Shown piece by piece: positions 1 to 8,254 of a DNA stretch of 64,000 bases; the first letter of the stretch is position 1, and every line of letters starts with the position of its first letter. The stretch is from positions 1-64,000 of the forward strand of contig JAUSLV010000019.1 in assembly GCA_030645495.1 (NCBI GenBank). Reading direction: 5' to 3'. The translations under genes and the position numbers were made by a program. The notes under the pieces are model-generated. The model saw only the letters and a program-made list of their open reading frames with translations, ran no database searches and was not told where the DNA came from. The stretch is from Actinomycetota bacterium (lineage in GTDB: Bacteria > Actinomycetota > Acidimicrobiia > Acidimicrobiales > Ilumatobacteraceae).

Positions 1-1346
1 GACTTCTTGTAGCCGCCGTGGGGCATCTCGGCCACCAGCGGGATGTGGGTGTTGATCCAGACGCACCCGAAGTCGAGCCGCTTGGCCATGCGCATCGCTC
101 GGCCGAAGTCTTTCGTCCAGACGCTGCTGGCCAGGCCGTACTCCACACCGTTGGCCCAGCGCACGGCTTCGTCTTCGTCGCTGAACCGTTGCACGGTGAT
201 CACCGGCCCGAAGATCTCGGTCTGGATCATCTCGTCGTTCTGCTGCAGATCGGCGATGACGGTGGGCTGGAAGAAGTAGCCGTCGCCACCCACCGGGCTG
301 CCGCCGGCCACCACGTTGGCGTGGCTGGGCACCCGGTTCACCATGCCGCTGACATGGGCCAGCTGGTTGGGGTTGTTGACCGGCCCGAACAGCACGTCTT
401 CGTCGTCGGGAGCGCCGGTCTTGATGCCCCTGGCCTGCTCGGCCAGCGCCGCCACGAAGTCGTCGTAGGCGCCGGGGGCGACGATGACGCGGGTGGCAGC
501 GGTGCAGTCCTGCCCGGCGTTGAAATAGCCGGCGATGGCGATGCCCTCGGCCGCAGCGGCGATGTCGGCGTCGTCGAACACCACCACCGGTGCCTTGCCG
601 CCCAGCTCCAGGTGCACACGCTTCAGGCTGTGCGACGCGGCCTCGGCCACCTGCATGCCGGCGCGCACCGAGCCGGTGATGCTGACCATCGAAGGGGTGT
701 CGTGCAGCACCATCTGGCGGCCGGTGTCGCGGTCGCCGCAGATCACGTTGAACACGCCCGGCGGCAGGAACTCGGCAGCGATCTCGGCAAGCAGCCCGGT
801 GGTGGCCGGCGTGGTGTCGCTGGGCTTCAGCACGACGGTGTTGCCCGCGGCGATGGCCGGGCCGAACTTACAGACTGCCTTCATCATCGGGTAGTTCCAC
901 GGCGCCACCTGGGCGCACACGCCGATGGACTCGCGGCGAATGATGCTGGTCATGTTGCGCATGTACTCGCCGGCGCTCTTGCCCTCGAGATGACGTGCGG
1001 CGGTGGCGAAGAAGCGGATCTGATCGACCATCGGCGGTATCTCTTCGCTGCGGGTGAGGTGCGCCGGCTTGCCGCAGTTCTCCACCTCGCGCGCGATCAG
1101 TTCGTCGGCACGGGCCTCGACCGCGTCGGCGATGCGGAACAGCGCCAGCGAGCGCTCGCTCGGCGTGGTGTCGCGCCACGTCTCGTAGGCGGTCGCCGCC
1201 GCCACCATCGCGGCATCGACATCGGCCTGCGCCGACAGCGCTGCTGTCGCGTACACCTGGCCCGTGACGGGGTTGACGACGTCGGTGGTGCGACCGTCGG
1301 CGGCATCGACGTACTGGCCATTGACGAAGTTCTTGAAGCTCTTCAT
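1..1346 (-). CDS. Aldehyde dehydrogenase, gamma-aminobutyraldehyde dehydrogenase-like (3' end cut by window)
   Basis: NAD(P)-dependent aldehyde oxidation. Motifs are closest to the PatD/Prr group, which turns 4-aminobutanal into GABA during putrescine breakdown. The frame is open for 448 codons up to the window edge, so only about 25-30 C-terminal residues are missing. Visible are the oxyanion Asn151 in PWNYPMM, the general base Glu247 in ELGGKAP, the nucleophile Cys281 in FNAGQDCTA, and near the edge [10 protein letters not shown], which is typical of this group. The gene lies 18 bp behind an Lrp-type regulator on the same strand and is probably cotranscribed with it. Family call is firm; the substrate is inferred from motif similarity. 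Confidence 0.88.
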   Translation of the reverse strand, partial: MKSFKNFVNGQYVDAADGRTTDVVNPVTGQVYATAALSAQADVDAAMVAAATAYETWRDTTPSERSLALFRIADAVEARADELIAREVENCGKPAHLTRSEEIPPMVDQIRFFATAARHLEGKSAGEYMRNMTSIIRRESIGVCAQVAPWNYPMMKAVCKFGPAIAAGNTVVLKPSDTTPATTGLLAEIAAEFLPPGVFNVICGDRDTGRQMVLHDTPSMVSITGSVRAGMQVAEAASHSLKRVHLELGGKAPVVVFDDADIAAAAEGIAIAGYFNAGQDCTAATRVIVAPGAYDDFVAALAEQARGIKTGAPDDEDVLFGPVNNPNQLAHVSGMVNRVPSHANVVAGGSPVGGDGYFFQPTVIADLQQNDEMIQTEIFGPVITVQRFSDEDEAVRWANGVEYGLASSVWTKDFGRAMRMAKRLDFGCVWINTHIPLVAEMPHGGYKK

Positions 1347-1364
1347 GCGGCCGATGGTAGCCAA

Positions 1365-1811
1365 TCAGCCGCTGACGGGGCGCAGGACGAACTTGCTCTC
1401 GGTGCGAGCGACGCCGGCGTCGGCCTTCAGCCAGCGGATGAACGCGTCGAGCCCTTCTGCGCCGCCGCAGTCGACGATGATCGTGTAGTCGGCGGGGCCG
1501 GTGACGTACAGCGCCAGGGCCACCTCGTCGCGCTCCGCCAGCGTCGCCTCGAACGCGGCCGGGTCGGTTCCCGGCGGCAGAGCGACGTCGACCACCGCGC
1601 GCACGTCGCGCCCCAGGGCCCGCGGGTCGATGCGCGCCTCGTAGCCGCGGATCACCCCGCTGCTCTCCAGGCGGCGCACCCGATCGGCCACCGAACTGGG
1701 CGCCAGATGCACGCGATCCGACAACTCCTTCCAGCTGATCCTGCCTTCGGCGCGGAGGATCTCGATGATTCGAAGGTCGATGCGGTCTAGTGCCGATGAT
1801 TCCACGGTCAT
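1365..1811 (-). CDS. Lrp/AsnC-family transcriptional regulator
   Basis: A 148-residue regulator of normal family length. An N-terminal winged helix-turn-helix (about residues 8-58, with LDRIDLRIIEILRAEGRIS and the recognition region SSVADRVRRLESSGVI) is followed by a RAM/ACT-like effector domain that usually binds amino acids. It sits between the downstream aldehyde dehydrogenase and the divergent alanine dehydrogenase, whose start is only 62 bp away. It therefore probably regulates one or both from that shared gap, as Lrp homologues do for ald in mycobacteria. The effector is unknown. Confidence 0.9.
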   Translation of the reverse strand: MTVESSALDRIDLRIIEILRAEGRISWKELSDRVHLAPSSVADRVRRLESSGVIRGYEARIDPRALGRDVRAVVDVALPPGTDPAAFEATLAERDEVALALYVTGPADYTIIVDCGGAEGLDAFIRWLKADAGVARTESKFVLRPVSG

Positions 1812-1873
1812 CTGCAGAGAGTGCCAGAGATCCTGCTGTTGATCAACGGCCGTCCGCGGCGCACGATGCGCAC

Positions 1874-2992
1874 ATGATCACGAGCGTCGGCGTTCCCAAG
1901 GAAATCAAGGTGCAGGAGTACCGCGTGGCGATGACGCCCGACGGCGTGCGCGAGTTCGAACGTCACGGCATCGACGTCTTCGTGCAGACCGGGGCCGGCG
2001 AGGGCGCCAGCTTCCGCGACGACGACTACCGGGCGGCCGGCGCCACGATCGTGCCCACCGCCGCCGATGCCTGGGCGCAGCAGATGGTGGTGAAGGTGAA
2101 GGAACCCAAGGCCGAGGAGTTCGGCTTCCTGCGCCCCGACCTGACCCTGTTCACCTACCTCCACCTGGCCGCCTACCCGGAGGTGGCCACAGCGCTGCTG
2201 GCTGCGGGAACCACGTCGCTGGCCTACGAGACGGTGCAGCTGACGAACGGCGCACTGCCGTTGCTGGCGCCGATGAGCGAGGTTGCCGGCCGCCTGGCCC
2301 CTCAGATGGGCGCCCACTACCTCGAGCGCCACAACGGCGGCCGGGGGGTGCTGATGGGCGGCGCTCCCGGTGTGCAGCCGGCCAAGGTGGTCGTGCTCGG
2401 CGCCGGCAACGTGGGCTGGAACTCGGCGTGGATCGCGGCGGGCATGGAGGCCGAAGTGGTGCTGTTCGACAAGAACCTCGACCGCCTCCGCTGGGTGGAC
2501 CAGATCAACAAGGGCCGCATCGTCACGCTTGCGTCGAACCGTGGTGCTCTGGAGCGCAACATCGCCGACGCCGACCTCGTCATCGGTGCTGTGCTGGTGG
2601 CCGGCGGTCGCGCCCCCGTAGTGGTCAGCGAGGACATGGTGCGTTCGATGAAGAAGGGTGCGGTCATCGTCGACGTGGCGGTCGACCAGGGCGGCTGCAT
2701 CGAGACCATCCACGAGACCACCCACGCCGAGCCGGTGTACGAGCTGCACGGTGTGCTGCACTACGCCGTCGGCAACATGCCCGGTGCCGTGCCGCACACC
2801 AGCACCTACGCCCTCACCAACGCAACCCTCCCCTACCAGCTGGAGCTGGCAACACGCGGGGTCGCTCAGGCGTGCGCTCGCGATCATGCTCTGGCCCTGG
2901 GCCTGAACACGCACGCCGGCCACATCACCAATGCCCCGGTGGCCGCGTTCCTGGGCTGCGAGTTCGTGGAACCCGGGCTCGCTCTGGCCTGA
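1874..2992 (+). CDS. ald: Alanine dehydrogenase
   Basis: Catalyses NAD-dependent interconversion of L-alanine and pyruvate plus ammonia in the cytoplasm. The 372-residue product matches the family length (about 371). It begins with the typical N-terminus VGVPKEIKVQEYRVAMTP, has the substrate-site lysine region VVKVKEP and the Rossmann motif VVLGAGNVGWNSA. An in-frame upstream ATG at 1790 would overlap the divergent lrp start and add a non-homologous leader, so the ATG at 1874 is preferred. The Lrp-type gene diverging from it is the likely regulator. Confidence 0.93.
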   Translation: MITSVGVPKEIKVQEYRVAMTPDGVREFERHGIDVFVQTGAGEGASFRDDDYRAAGATIVPTAADAWAQQMVVKVKEPKAEEFGFLRPDLTLFTYLHLAAYPEVATALLAAGTTSLAYETVQLTNGALPLLAPMSEVAGRLAPQMGAHYLERHNGGRGVLMGGAPGVQPAKVVVLGAGNVGWNSAWIAAGMEAEVVLFDKNLDRLRWVDQINKGRIVTLASNRGALERNIADADLVIGAVLVAGGRAPVVVSEDMVRSMKKGAVIVDVAVDQGGCIETIHETTHAEPVYELHGVLHYAVGNMPGAVPHTSTYALTNATLPYQLELATRGVAQACARDHALALGLNTHAGHITNAPVAAFLGCEFVEPGLALA

Positions 2993-3068
2993 CACGCCGG
3001 CCTGACGCTCGCGCTCGCCACTTCCGCCTGACACGTCGCCCGTCGCAAATGGGGCATATCGTTCGCGC

Positions 3069-4286
3069 ATGGCTACGCCGGCACAGGAGCTCGACATCCC
3101 CACGCTGACGCTGGAGGACGGTTCGTTCGCCCGCCGACTGGAACGCACGATGCAGCTGCCCGCCGACACCTGGCTGGCGCGCACCCTGTTCGGCTACTCC
3201 GTGTGGCGCTACGACGATGTCACCGCGGTGCTGCGCGACAAGCGCTGGCACAGCGCCGCCGGGCGGATCCCCGAGCTGATGGGCATCACCGACGAACGGT
3301 TCCTCAGCCGCCAGCGGGTCAGCATCCTCTCCGCCGAGGGCGACATGCACCTGCGCCTGCGCCGTCTCGTCGCCCCTGCGTTCTCCCCCCGTTCGGCCGA
3401 CCGCCTGCGCCCGTTCATGCGCGACGTCGTCAACGGCCTGGTCGACAAGGTGGCCGCCGCCGGCCGCGCCGATGTCGCGGTCGACATCTGCGAGCCGTAC
3501 CCCATCCCCATCATCTGCGAGCTGCTGGGCGCACCGAAGAGCGACTGGCAGCTGTTCAGCCGCTGGGCCAACGACATCCTCGAGGTGTTCTCGATCGACA
3601 TGGCCGACAAGCTCGACCTGATCGTGCGCAGCCAGGACGAGCTCGACGAGTACACCCGCCAGCTGATCGCCGAGCGACGCAGCAAGCCGGCCGACGACCT
3701 GCTGACCGACCTGATCGCCGCCGAAGAGGCGGGCGACCGGCTGGACACCGACGAGCTGGTGATGATGGTGAACGCGGTGATCATCGGCGGCACCGACACC
3801 ACGCGCAACCAGCTGGGCTGCGCGCTGGGCCTGTTCGCCGAGCACCCCCAGCAGTGGGCGCTGCTCGCCGAACGCCCCGAGTTGGCGCAACGCGCGGTGG
3901 AGGAGACGATGCGCTACTTCGGGGCGGTACGCGGCACGATCCGCTTCGCCAGCGACGACATCGAGTACCGCGACGTGCTGTTCCCCAAGGGCACCTTCAT
4001 CTCGGTCAGCACGGCCGCGGCGAACCGCGACGCCACCGCGTTCAGCGAGCCGGACGTGTTCGACATCACGGCACACCACGGCGACCAGCCGCACCTGACG
4101 TTCGGATCTGGCATCCACTACTGCCTCGGCCAGGCGCTCGCCCGCGCCGAGCTGCAGGAGGCGTTGCCGCTGCTGGCCCGGCGCGTTCCGAACCTGCAGC
4201 TCGATGGCCCCACGACGTGGAAGCCCGACGGCGTGGGCATCTTCGGGCCGGCCAGCATGCCGGTCAGCTTCGACGCCGGGCACTGA
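3069..4286 (+). CDS. Cytochrome P450
   Basis: Heme-thiolate monooxygenase of 405 residues, the usual size for soluble bacterial P450s. The I-helix oxygen-binding motif GGTDTTRN, the K-helix ExxR in EETMRYF, and the heme loop FGSGIHYCLG with ligand Cys352 are all intact. No ferredoxin or reductase gene lies beside it, so redox partners must be elsewhere. A -10-like TATCGT at 3057-3062 is only 6 bases from the ATG, suggesting a leaderless transcript. Substrate unknown; the neighbours give no clear pathway. Confidence 0.93.
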   Translation: MATPAQELDIPTLTLEDGSFARRLERTMQLPADTWLARTLFGYSVWRYDDVTAVLRDKRWHSAAGRIPELMGITDERFLSRQRVSILSAEGDMHLRLRRLVAPAFSPRSADRLRPFMRDVVNGLVDKVAAAGRADVAVDICEPYPIPIICELLGAPKSDWQLFSRWANDILEVFSIDMADKLDLIVRSQDELDEYTRQLIAERRSKPADDLLTDLIAAEEAGDRLDTDELVMMVNAVIIGGTDTTRNQLGCALGLFAEHPQQWALLAERPELAQRAVEETMRYFGAVRGTIRFASDDIEYRDVLFPKGTFISVSTAAANRDATAFSEPDVFDITAHHGDQPHLTFGSGIHYCLGQALARAELQEALPLLARRVPNLQLDGPTTWKPDGVGIFGPASMPVSFDAGH

Positions 4287-4338
4287 CCCCCCACACGACC
4301 CGGGCGACTGGCGGGGCCGGCCGGGCCGGAGCGAGCAG

Positions 4339-4932
4339 CTACCGCGGGTCGCGCCACATCAGCCACATGCGCGGGCCGTTGCGGCGATGCTGCATCTCCT
4401 GACGCACCTGGAAGCCGTAACGGCCGTAGAACGCGAGATTCTTCTCCTTCGAGTTCTCCAGGTACATGCCGACCCCCTCCGTGTCGGCGCGCTCGATCAT
4501 CGGCTCCATCAACGCACGGCCGAAGCCCTTGCCCTGGTGCGCGGGGTCGGTGCCGATGAACTCGAGGTAGTAGTGCGGCTCGGTCGCGTGCAGCTTCTCC
4601 AGGTCGGTCAGCACCACCAGGTTGGGCAACATGCGCCAGCGGTACATGCGCAGGAAGCGCGGCGAGTAGCGCATGATCTGCGACACGCCGATCTTCCAGT
4701 GCCCCGGTGGCGCCCAGATCGACACCGCCTCGTGGCCGGGTGCGGTGTGCACCTCGCCGTGGGGCAGCATGATGCGCAGGAACGCATCGAAGAACGGCGT
4801 CGTGCGTTCCAGCGGCATCGACCGGCCGCCGCACAGGTAGTGCTTGATCGGGTCGTCGTGGAACGCCTTCGCGAGCGTGAGCGCCATCGGCGCCAGGTCG
4901 GCCTGCGTGGCGTGGCACGTGTCGGGCGGCAT
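4339..4932 (-). CDS. GNAT-family N-acetyltransferase
   Basis: A 197-residue GNAT-fold protein. The acetyl-CoA-binding motif A lies in the segment LEFIGTDPAHQGKGFGRAL (Q/RxxGxG-type loop), followed by a C-terminal strand region with YLENSKEKNLAFYGRYGF, typical of the fold. The N-terminal part (ATQADLAPMALTLAKAFHDDP) resembles GNATs acting on small metabolites. The start at 4932 is preferred over an ATG 42 bases upstream because a minus-strand -10 box TAGGGT (4946-4941) ends 8 bases before it and the homologous region begins there. It is divergent from the LLM oxidoreductase with only 13 bp between start codons. Substrate unknown. Confidence 0.85.
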   Translation of the reverse strand: MPPDTCHATQADLAPMALTLAKAFHDDPIKHYLCGGRSMPLERTTPFFDAFLRIMLPHGEVHTAPGHEAVSIWAPPGHWKIGVSQIMRYSPRFLRMYRWRMLPNLVVLTDLEKLHATEPHYYLEFIGTDPAHQGKGFGRALMEPMIERADTEGVGMYLENSKEKNLAFYGRYGFQVRQEMQHRRNGPRMWLMWRDPR

Positions 4933-4948
4933 ACGGTCGCACCCTATG
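4930..4948. promoter_or_regulatory. Divergent leaderless promoter pair, GNAT / LLM oxidoreductase
   Basis: Plus strand: TACGGT at 4932-4937, 8 bases before the ATG at 4946. Minus strand: TAGGGT read from 4946 to 4941, 8 bases before the ATG whose complement is 4930-4932. Each -10 box touches the start codon of the opposite gene. The spacing predicts nearly leaderless transcripts in both directions; this is inference from spacing only. Confidence 0.6.
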
Positions 4949-5992
4949 GCACGCCAACTGCAGCTCGGGTACATGAACGGCTACTGGGGCCGCGGCGTGC
5001 CGCCGGGCGCGCTGGAGGGCGTGCTCGCCGCCGAACGGCTGGGCTACGCGTCCACGTGGACGTCGGAGGCGTACGGCAGCGATGCGTTCACTCCCCTGGC
5101 GTGGTGGGGTGCGAGCACGTCCACGATCCAGCTGGGCACGTCGGTGGTGCAGATGAGCGCGCGTACTCCCGCCGCAACGGCGATGGCGGCGATGACGCTG
5201 GACCATCTGTCCGGTGGCCGGTTCATCCTCGGCCTCGGGGTCAGCGGGCCACAAGTGGTGGAGGGCTGGTACGGCCAGCCGTACCCCAAGCCGCTCGCCC
5301 GCACCCGCGAGTACGTGCAGATCGTGCGCGACATCGTGCGCCGCGAGGCACCGATCGACTTCCACGGCCAGTTCTACGACATGCCGCGCACCGGCGATGG
5401 CAGCACCGGCCTGGGCAAGCCGTTGAAGAGCACCATCCACCCGAAGCGCAAGGAGATCCCGATCTTCCTCGGCGCCGAGGGCCCGAAGAACGTGGCGCTG
5501 GCCGGCGAGGTCTGCGACGGTTGGCTGCCGCTGTTCTTCAGCCCGAAGGACGACGCGCATTACCGCGCATGCCTGGCCGAGGGTTTTGCCGCCGCGGGCG
5601 ACCCCACCAAGGCCGACCGCTTCGAGGTGGCCAGCACCGTGTACATCATCCCCGGCGACGACCCCGAGGCCTGCGCCGACTGGGTGCGCCCGTTCCTCGC
5701 GCTCTACGCGGGCGGCATGGGTGCCCGCGGCGCGAACTTCCACTTCGAGGTGTTTGCCCGCATGGGCTGGGAGGACGTCGCCCTGAAGGTGCAAGACCTG
5801 TACCTCGCCGGCAAGAAGCAGGAGGCCGCGGCGGCCATCCCGCTAGCGATGGTGGAAGACGTCGCGCTGGTCGGCCCGCCCGACAAGATCAAGGCCGAGC
5901 TGGAGCAGTGGAAGGAGACGTGCATCACCACGTTCCTCGTCGGCGGCCCCAAGGAAGTGCTGCAGGGCTACGCCGAGCTGATCCTCGGCTGA
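4946..5992 (+). CDS. LLM-class (luciferase-like) oxidoreductase, probably F420-dependent
   Basis: A 348-residue TIM-barrel flavin/F420 oxidoreductase of the luciferase-like monooxygenase family. Typical signatures are the N-terminal LGYMNGYWG strand, RLGYASTWTSEAYGSDAFTPL, the conserved DHLSGGRFILGLGVSGPQVVEG segment and the late EVCDGWLPLFF strand. The F420 preference is inferred because actinobacterial LLM proteins of this length and LGLGVSGPQ pattern are usually assigned there. An in-frame ATG at 4844 would run through the divergent GNAT gene, so the leaderless start at 4946 is chosen. Substrate unknown. Confidence 0.88.
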   Translation: MARQLQLGYMNGYWGRGVPPGALEGVLAAERLGYASTWTSEAYGSDAFTPLAWWGASTSTIQLGTSVVQMSARTPAATAMAAMTLDHLSGGRFILGLGVSGPQVVEGWYGQPYPKPLARTREYVQIVRDIVRREAPIDFHGQFYDMPRTGDGSTGLGKPLKSTIHPKRKEIPIFLGAEGPKNVALAGEVCDGWLPLFFSPKDDAHYRACLAEGFAAAGDPTKADRFEVASTVYIIPGDDPEACADWVRPFLALYAGGMGARGANFHFEVFARMGWEDVALKVQDLYLAGKKQEAAAAIPLAMVEDVALVGPPDKIKAELEQWKETCITTFLVGGPKEVLQGYAELILG

Positions 5993-6006
5993 GGACGCAC
6001 TCCTGC

Positions 6007-6057
6007 CATTCCCGAGGGTTTCCGCGTGACCCGCCCACGCCGAAACCCTCGGGAATG
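6007..6057. terminator. Perfect 16-bp inverted repeat, bidirectional terminator or palindromic repeat element
   Basis: Arms 6007-6022 (CATTCCCGAGGGTTTC) and 6042-6057 are exact reverse complements, separated by a 19-base loop. It lies between the converging ends of the LLM oxidoreductase and enoyl-CoA hydratase genes, where it could end transcription from both sides. There is no U-tract. The long loop is unusual for a terminator and leaves open a dispersed palindromic repeat. Confidence 0.65.
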
Positions 6058-6075
6058 ATCACCCGCGACCCGCTC

Positions 6076-6849
6076 TCACTTCTTGAACAGGCGCTCCACG
6101 TAGGCGAGGGCGCTGGCCCGGCCCTCGGCGTCGCGCAGGCCGGCGAACAGGCCATCGGCATCGGCCCACGAACGGCCGGTGCCCACCATCGACTCGGTGA
6201 CCGCGTTCACGTGCGCCTTCGTCTCCAACAGTGCCAGCTTCGGCTTGGCCAGCAGCACCTGCACCAGCGACTCCACCTCGTCGTCGAGCGTCGCCTCGGG
6301 CACCACGCGGTTCAGGAAGCCGGCCGCCTTCGCCTCCGCCGCGTCGAAGGGGCGGCAGGTCATCACCAGTTCCTTCGTGAGCGCGGGCCCCAACTCGCGC
6401 ACCAGGCGCGGGATGCCACCCCACGCCAGCGGGATGCCCAGGTCGACCTCGGGGATCGAGAAGCGGGCCGTGTCGGCGGCGATGCGCAGGTCGCACCCCG
6501 AGGCGACGACGAGCCCGCCGCCCACGCACCAGCCCTGGATGCGGGCGACGGTGACAGCCCGCATCTCGTCGAGCGCCCGTGCCATCCGCCACCCCACCTG
6601 ACGATCCTCCATCGGCGCGGCTTCATTGAACGCCGTGATGTCGGCGCCGGCGGAGAACGAGCGCCCGGCCCCACTGACGACCACCACCTTGAGATCGTGG
6701 TGCTCGTCGAACCAGCGCGCGGCCAACTCGATCTCGTGCAACGTGTGCATGCTGAGCGGGTTCAGCTTGTCGGGTCGGTTCAGCTGCAGTGAGCCGCGGT
6801 TGCCATCGGCGGTGGCCACGAGCGTGTCGAAGGGTGCGGTCTCGATCAT
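6076..6849 (-). CDS. Enoyl-CoA hydratase/isomerase family protein
   Basis: A 257-residue crotonase-fold protein, the normal length for monofunctional hydratases. The CoA-binding/oxyanion segment is GRSFSAGADITAF, and the second oxyanion region is IQGWCVGGGLVVASGCDLRIA. The position of the first catalytic Glu (usually around 144 in rat hydratase) is filled by the region WGGIPRLVRELG, with Glu in the expected helix, so hydratase or isomerase activity is plausible. It is monocistronic by context: convergent with the LLM gene and divergent from the MFS gene. The exact fatty-acid substrate cannot be told. Confidence 0.88.
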   Translation of the reverse strand: MIETAPFDTLVATADGNRGSLQLNRPDKLNPLSMHTLHEIELAARWFDEHHDLKVVVVSGAGRSFSAGADITAFNEAAPMEDRQVGWRMARALDEMRAVTVARIQGWCVGGGLVVASGCDLRIAADTARFSIPEVDLGIPLAWGGIPRLVRELGPALTKELVMTCRPFDAAEAKAAGFLNRVVPEATLDDEVESLVQVLLAKPKLALLETKAHVNAVTESMVGTGRSWADADGLFAGLRDAEGRASALAYVERLFKK

Positions 6850-6919
6850 GTGCCAAGTGTGACAGCCTCCGACCGTGGCGCCCGTAGACGAGCGCCCTAG
6901 TCTCGACCGAACACGTCAG

Positions 6920-8254
6920 ATGTCGGCCACCCCAACCCCCGAGGGCCGGACCCAGGTGCAGCACCCGCACCGTCCAGGCAGCGCCCGCGCTGCTCTCGCC
7001 TACCCCGACTTACGTCGCATGTGGATGGCATCGCTGGGATCGAACGTCGGCACCTGGATGCAGAACGTGCTGCTCCCCGTGTACATCCTCAATCGCACGG
7101 GCAGCACTTCGCTCGTCGGCGTGATGGTGTTCGCCCAACTCGGGCCGCTGCTGTTCTTGTCGATCCCCGCCGGCGTGATCGCCGACCGATTCGACCGGCG
7201 CAAGTGGTTGATCGCGATGCAGCTCGTGCAGCTGACATTCTCAGCGGCGCTCGCCCCGCTCGCCTCGGCCAACGCTCCCGTGTGGTCGATCTTCCTCGTC
7301 GCGCTCGGCGTCGGTGTGGGCAACGCGCTCAACGCTCCGGCGTGGTCGGCGATGCTGCCGTCGCTCGTCAGCAAGGCCGACCTGCCGGGCTCGGTGTCGC
7401 TGAACTCGCTCACCATCAACGGGTCGCGCGTCATCGGCCCGATCATCGTCGCCGTGCTGCGCAGCTCTGGCGTGTCGATCGCGCAAATCTTCCTGATCAA
7501 CGCCGCCACCTATCTGATCGTGGTGTTCACGCTGCTGGCCACCACGATCCCCAAGCCCACGGCGCGCCACGAGGTGGGGTGGCGCGCCCTGTCATCGGGC
7601 ATCCGCATCGCCCGCGAACGCAAACCCGTCGGCCGGATGCTGCTGTCGATCTTCTCGTTCTCGCTCATCTCGCTGCCCTACGTGGGTCTCTTCCCGTCGG
7701 TCGCGCGGATGAACTACGGGATGACGAAAGAGTCCACGACGTACGAATGGTTGTACGCGACGTGGGGCCTCGGCGCGGCGTTCGGCGGCCTGGCGATCGG
7801 CACGGTGTTCGTGGAAGCCGACAAGCGCACCATCGTGCGGCGTGGGTTCTTTGCGTTCGCGATCTTCCTCGCGCTGTTCGCCATCGGCACCTCCACGATC
7901 TGGGCGTTCGTGGTGGGCGCGATGCTGGGCTTCTCCTACTTCGCCACCACCACGTCGCTCAACACGATCTTCCAGAGCCGCCTCGCCGACCACGAGCGCG
8001 GTCGCGTGATGGCGCTGTGGTTCATGTCGTTCGGCGGCACCGTGTCCATCGGCAACCTGATCTTCGGGCCGCTGATGGATGCCGTCGGGGCACGATGGGT
8101 GCTGGGTGGCGGCGCCGTGTGGGCGCTATTCCTGGCGTGGTGGTGCAACATCGAACTCATCGACCTGCGAGTCGCACAGCAGGGCGGCGGCGACCCGCTC
8201 GAGCCCGACCACACGGCTTCCTTTGACGAGCACGGCATCTCCTCGGGCCAATGA
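6920..8254 (+). CDS. MFS transporter
   Basis: A 444-residue membrane transporter of the enterobactin-exporter/DUF894-like MFS type. The N-terminal half begins with LRRMWMASLGSNVGTWMQNVLLPVYIL, followed by the MFS loop 2-3 signature PAGVIADRFDRRKWLIAM. About 12 hydrophobic helices can be counted. The ATG at 6920 is used; a GTG at 6875 in frame would add 15 residues without homology-like features. The last 129 bases overlap tail-to-tail with murF on the other strand. Substrate unknown; such proteins often export siderophores or drugs. Confidence 0.87.
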   Translation: MSATPTPEGRTQVQHPHRPGSARAALAYPDLRRMWMASLGSNVGTWMQNVLLPVYILNRTGSTSLVGVMVFAQLGPLLFLSIPAGVIADRFDRRKWLIAMQLVQLTFSAALAPLASANAPVWSIFLVALGVGVGNALNAPAWSAMLPSLVSKADLPGSVSLNSLTINGSRVIGPIIVAVLRSSGVSIAQIFLINAATYLIVVFTLLATTIPKPTARHEVGWRALSSGIRIARERKPVGRMLLSIFSFSLISLPYVGLFPSVARMNYGMTKESTTYEWLYATWGLGAAFGGLAIGTVFVEADKRTIVRRGFFAFAIFLALFAIGTSTIWAFVVGAMLGFSYFATTTSLNTIFQSRLADHERGRVMALWFMSFGGTVSIGNLIFGPLMDAVGARWVLGGGAVWALFLAWWCNIELIDLRVAQQGGGDPLEPDHTASFDEHGISSGQ

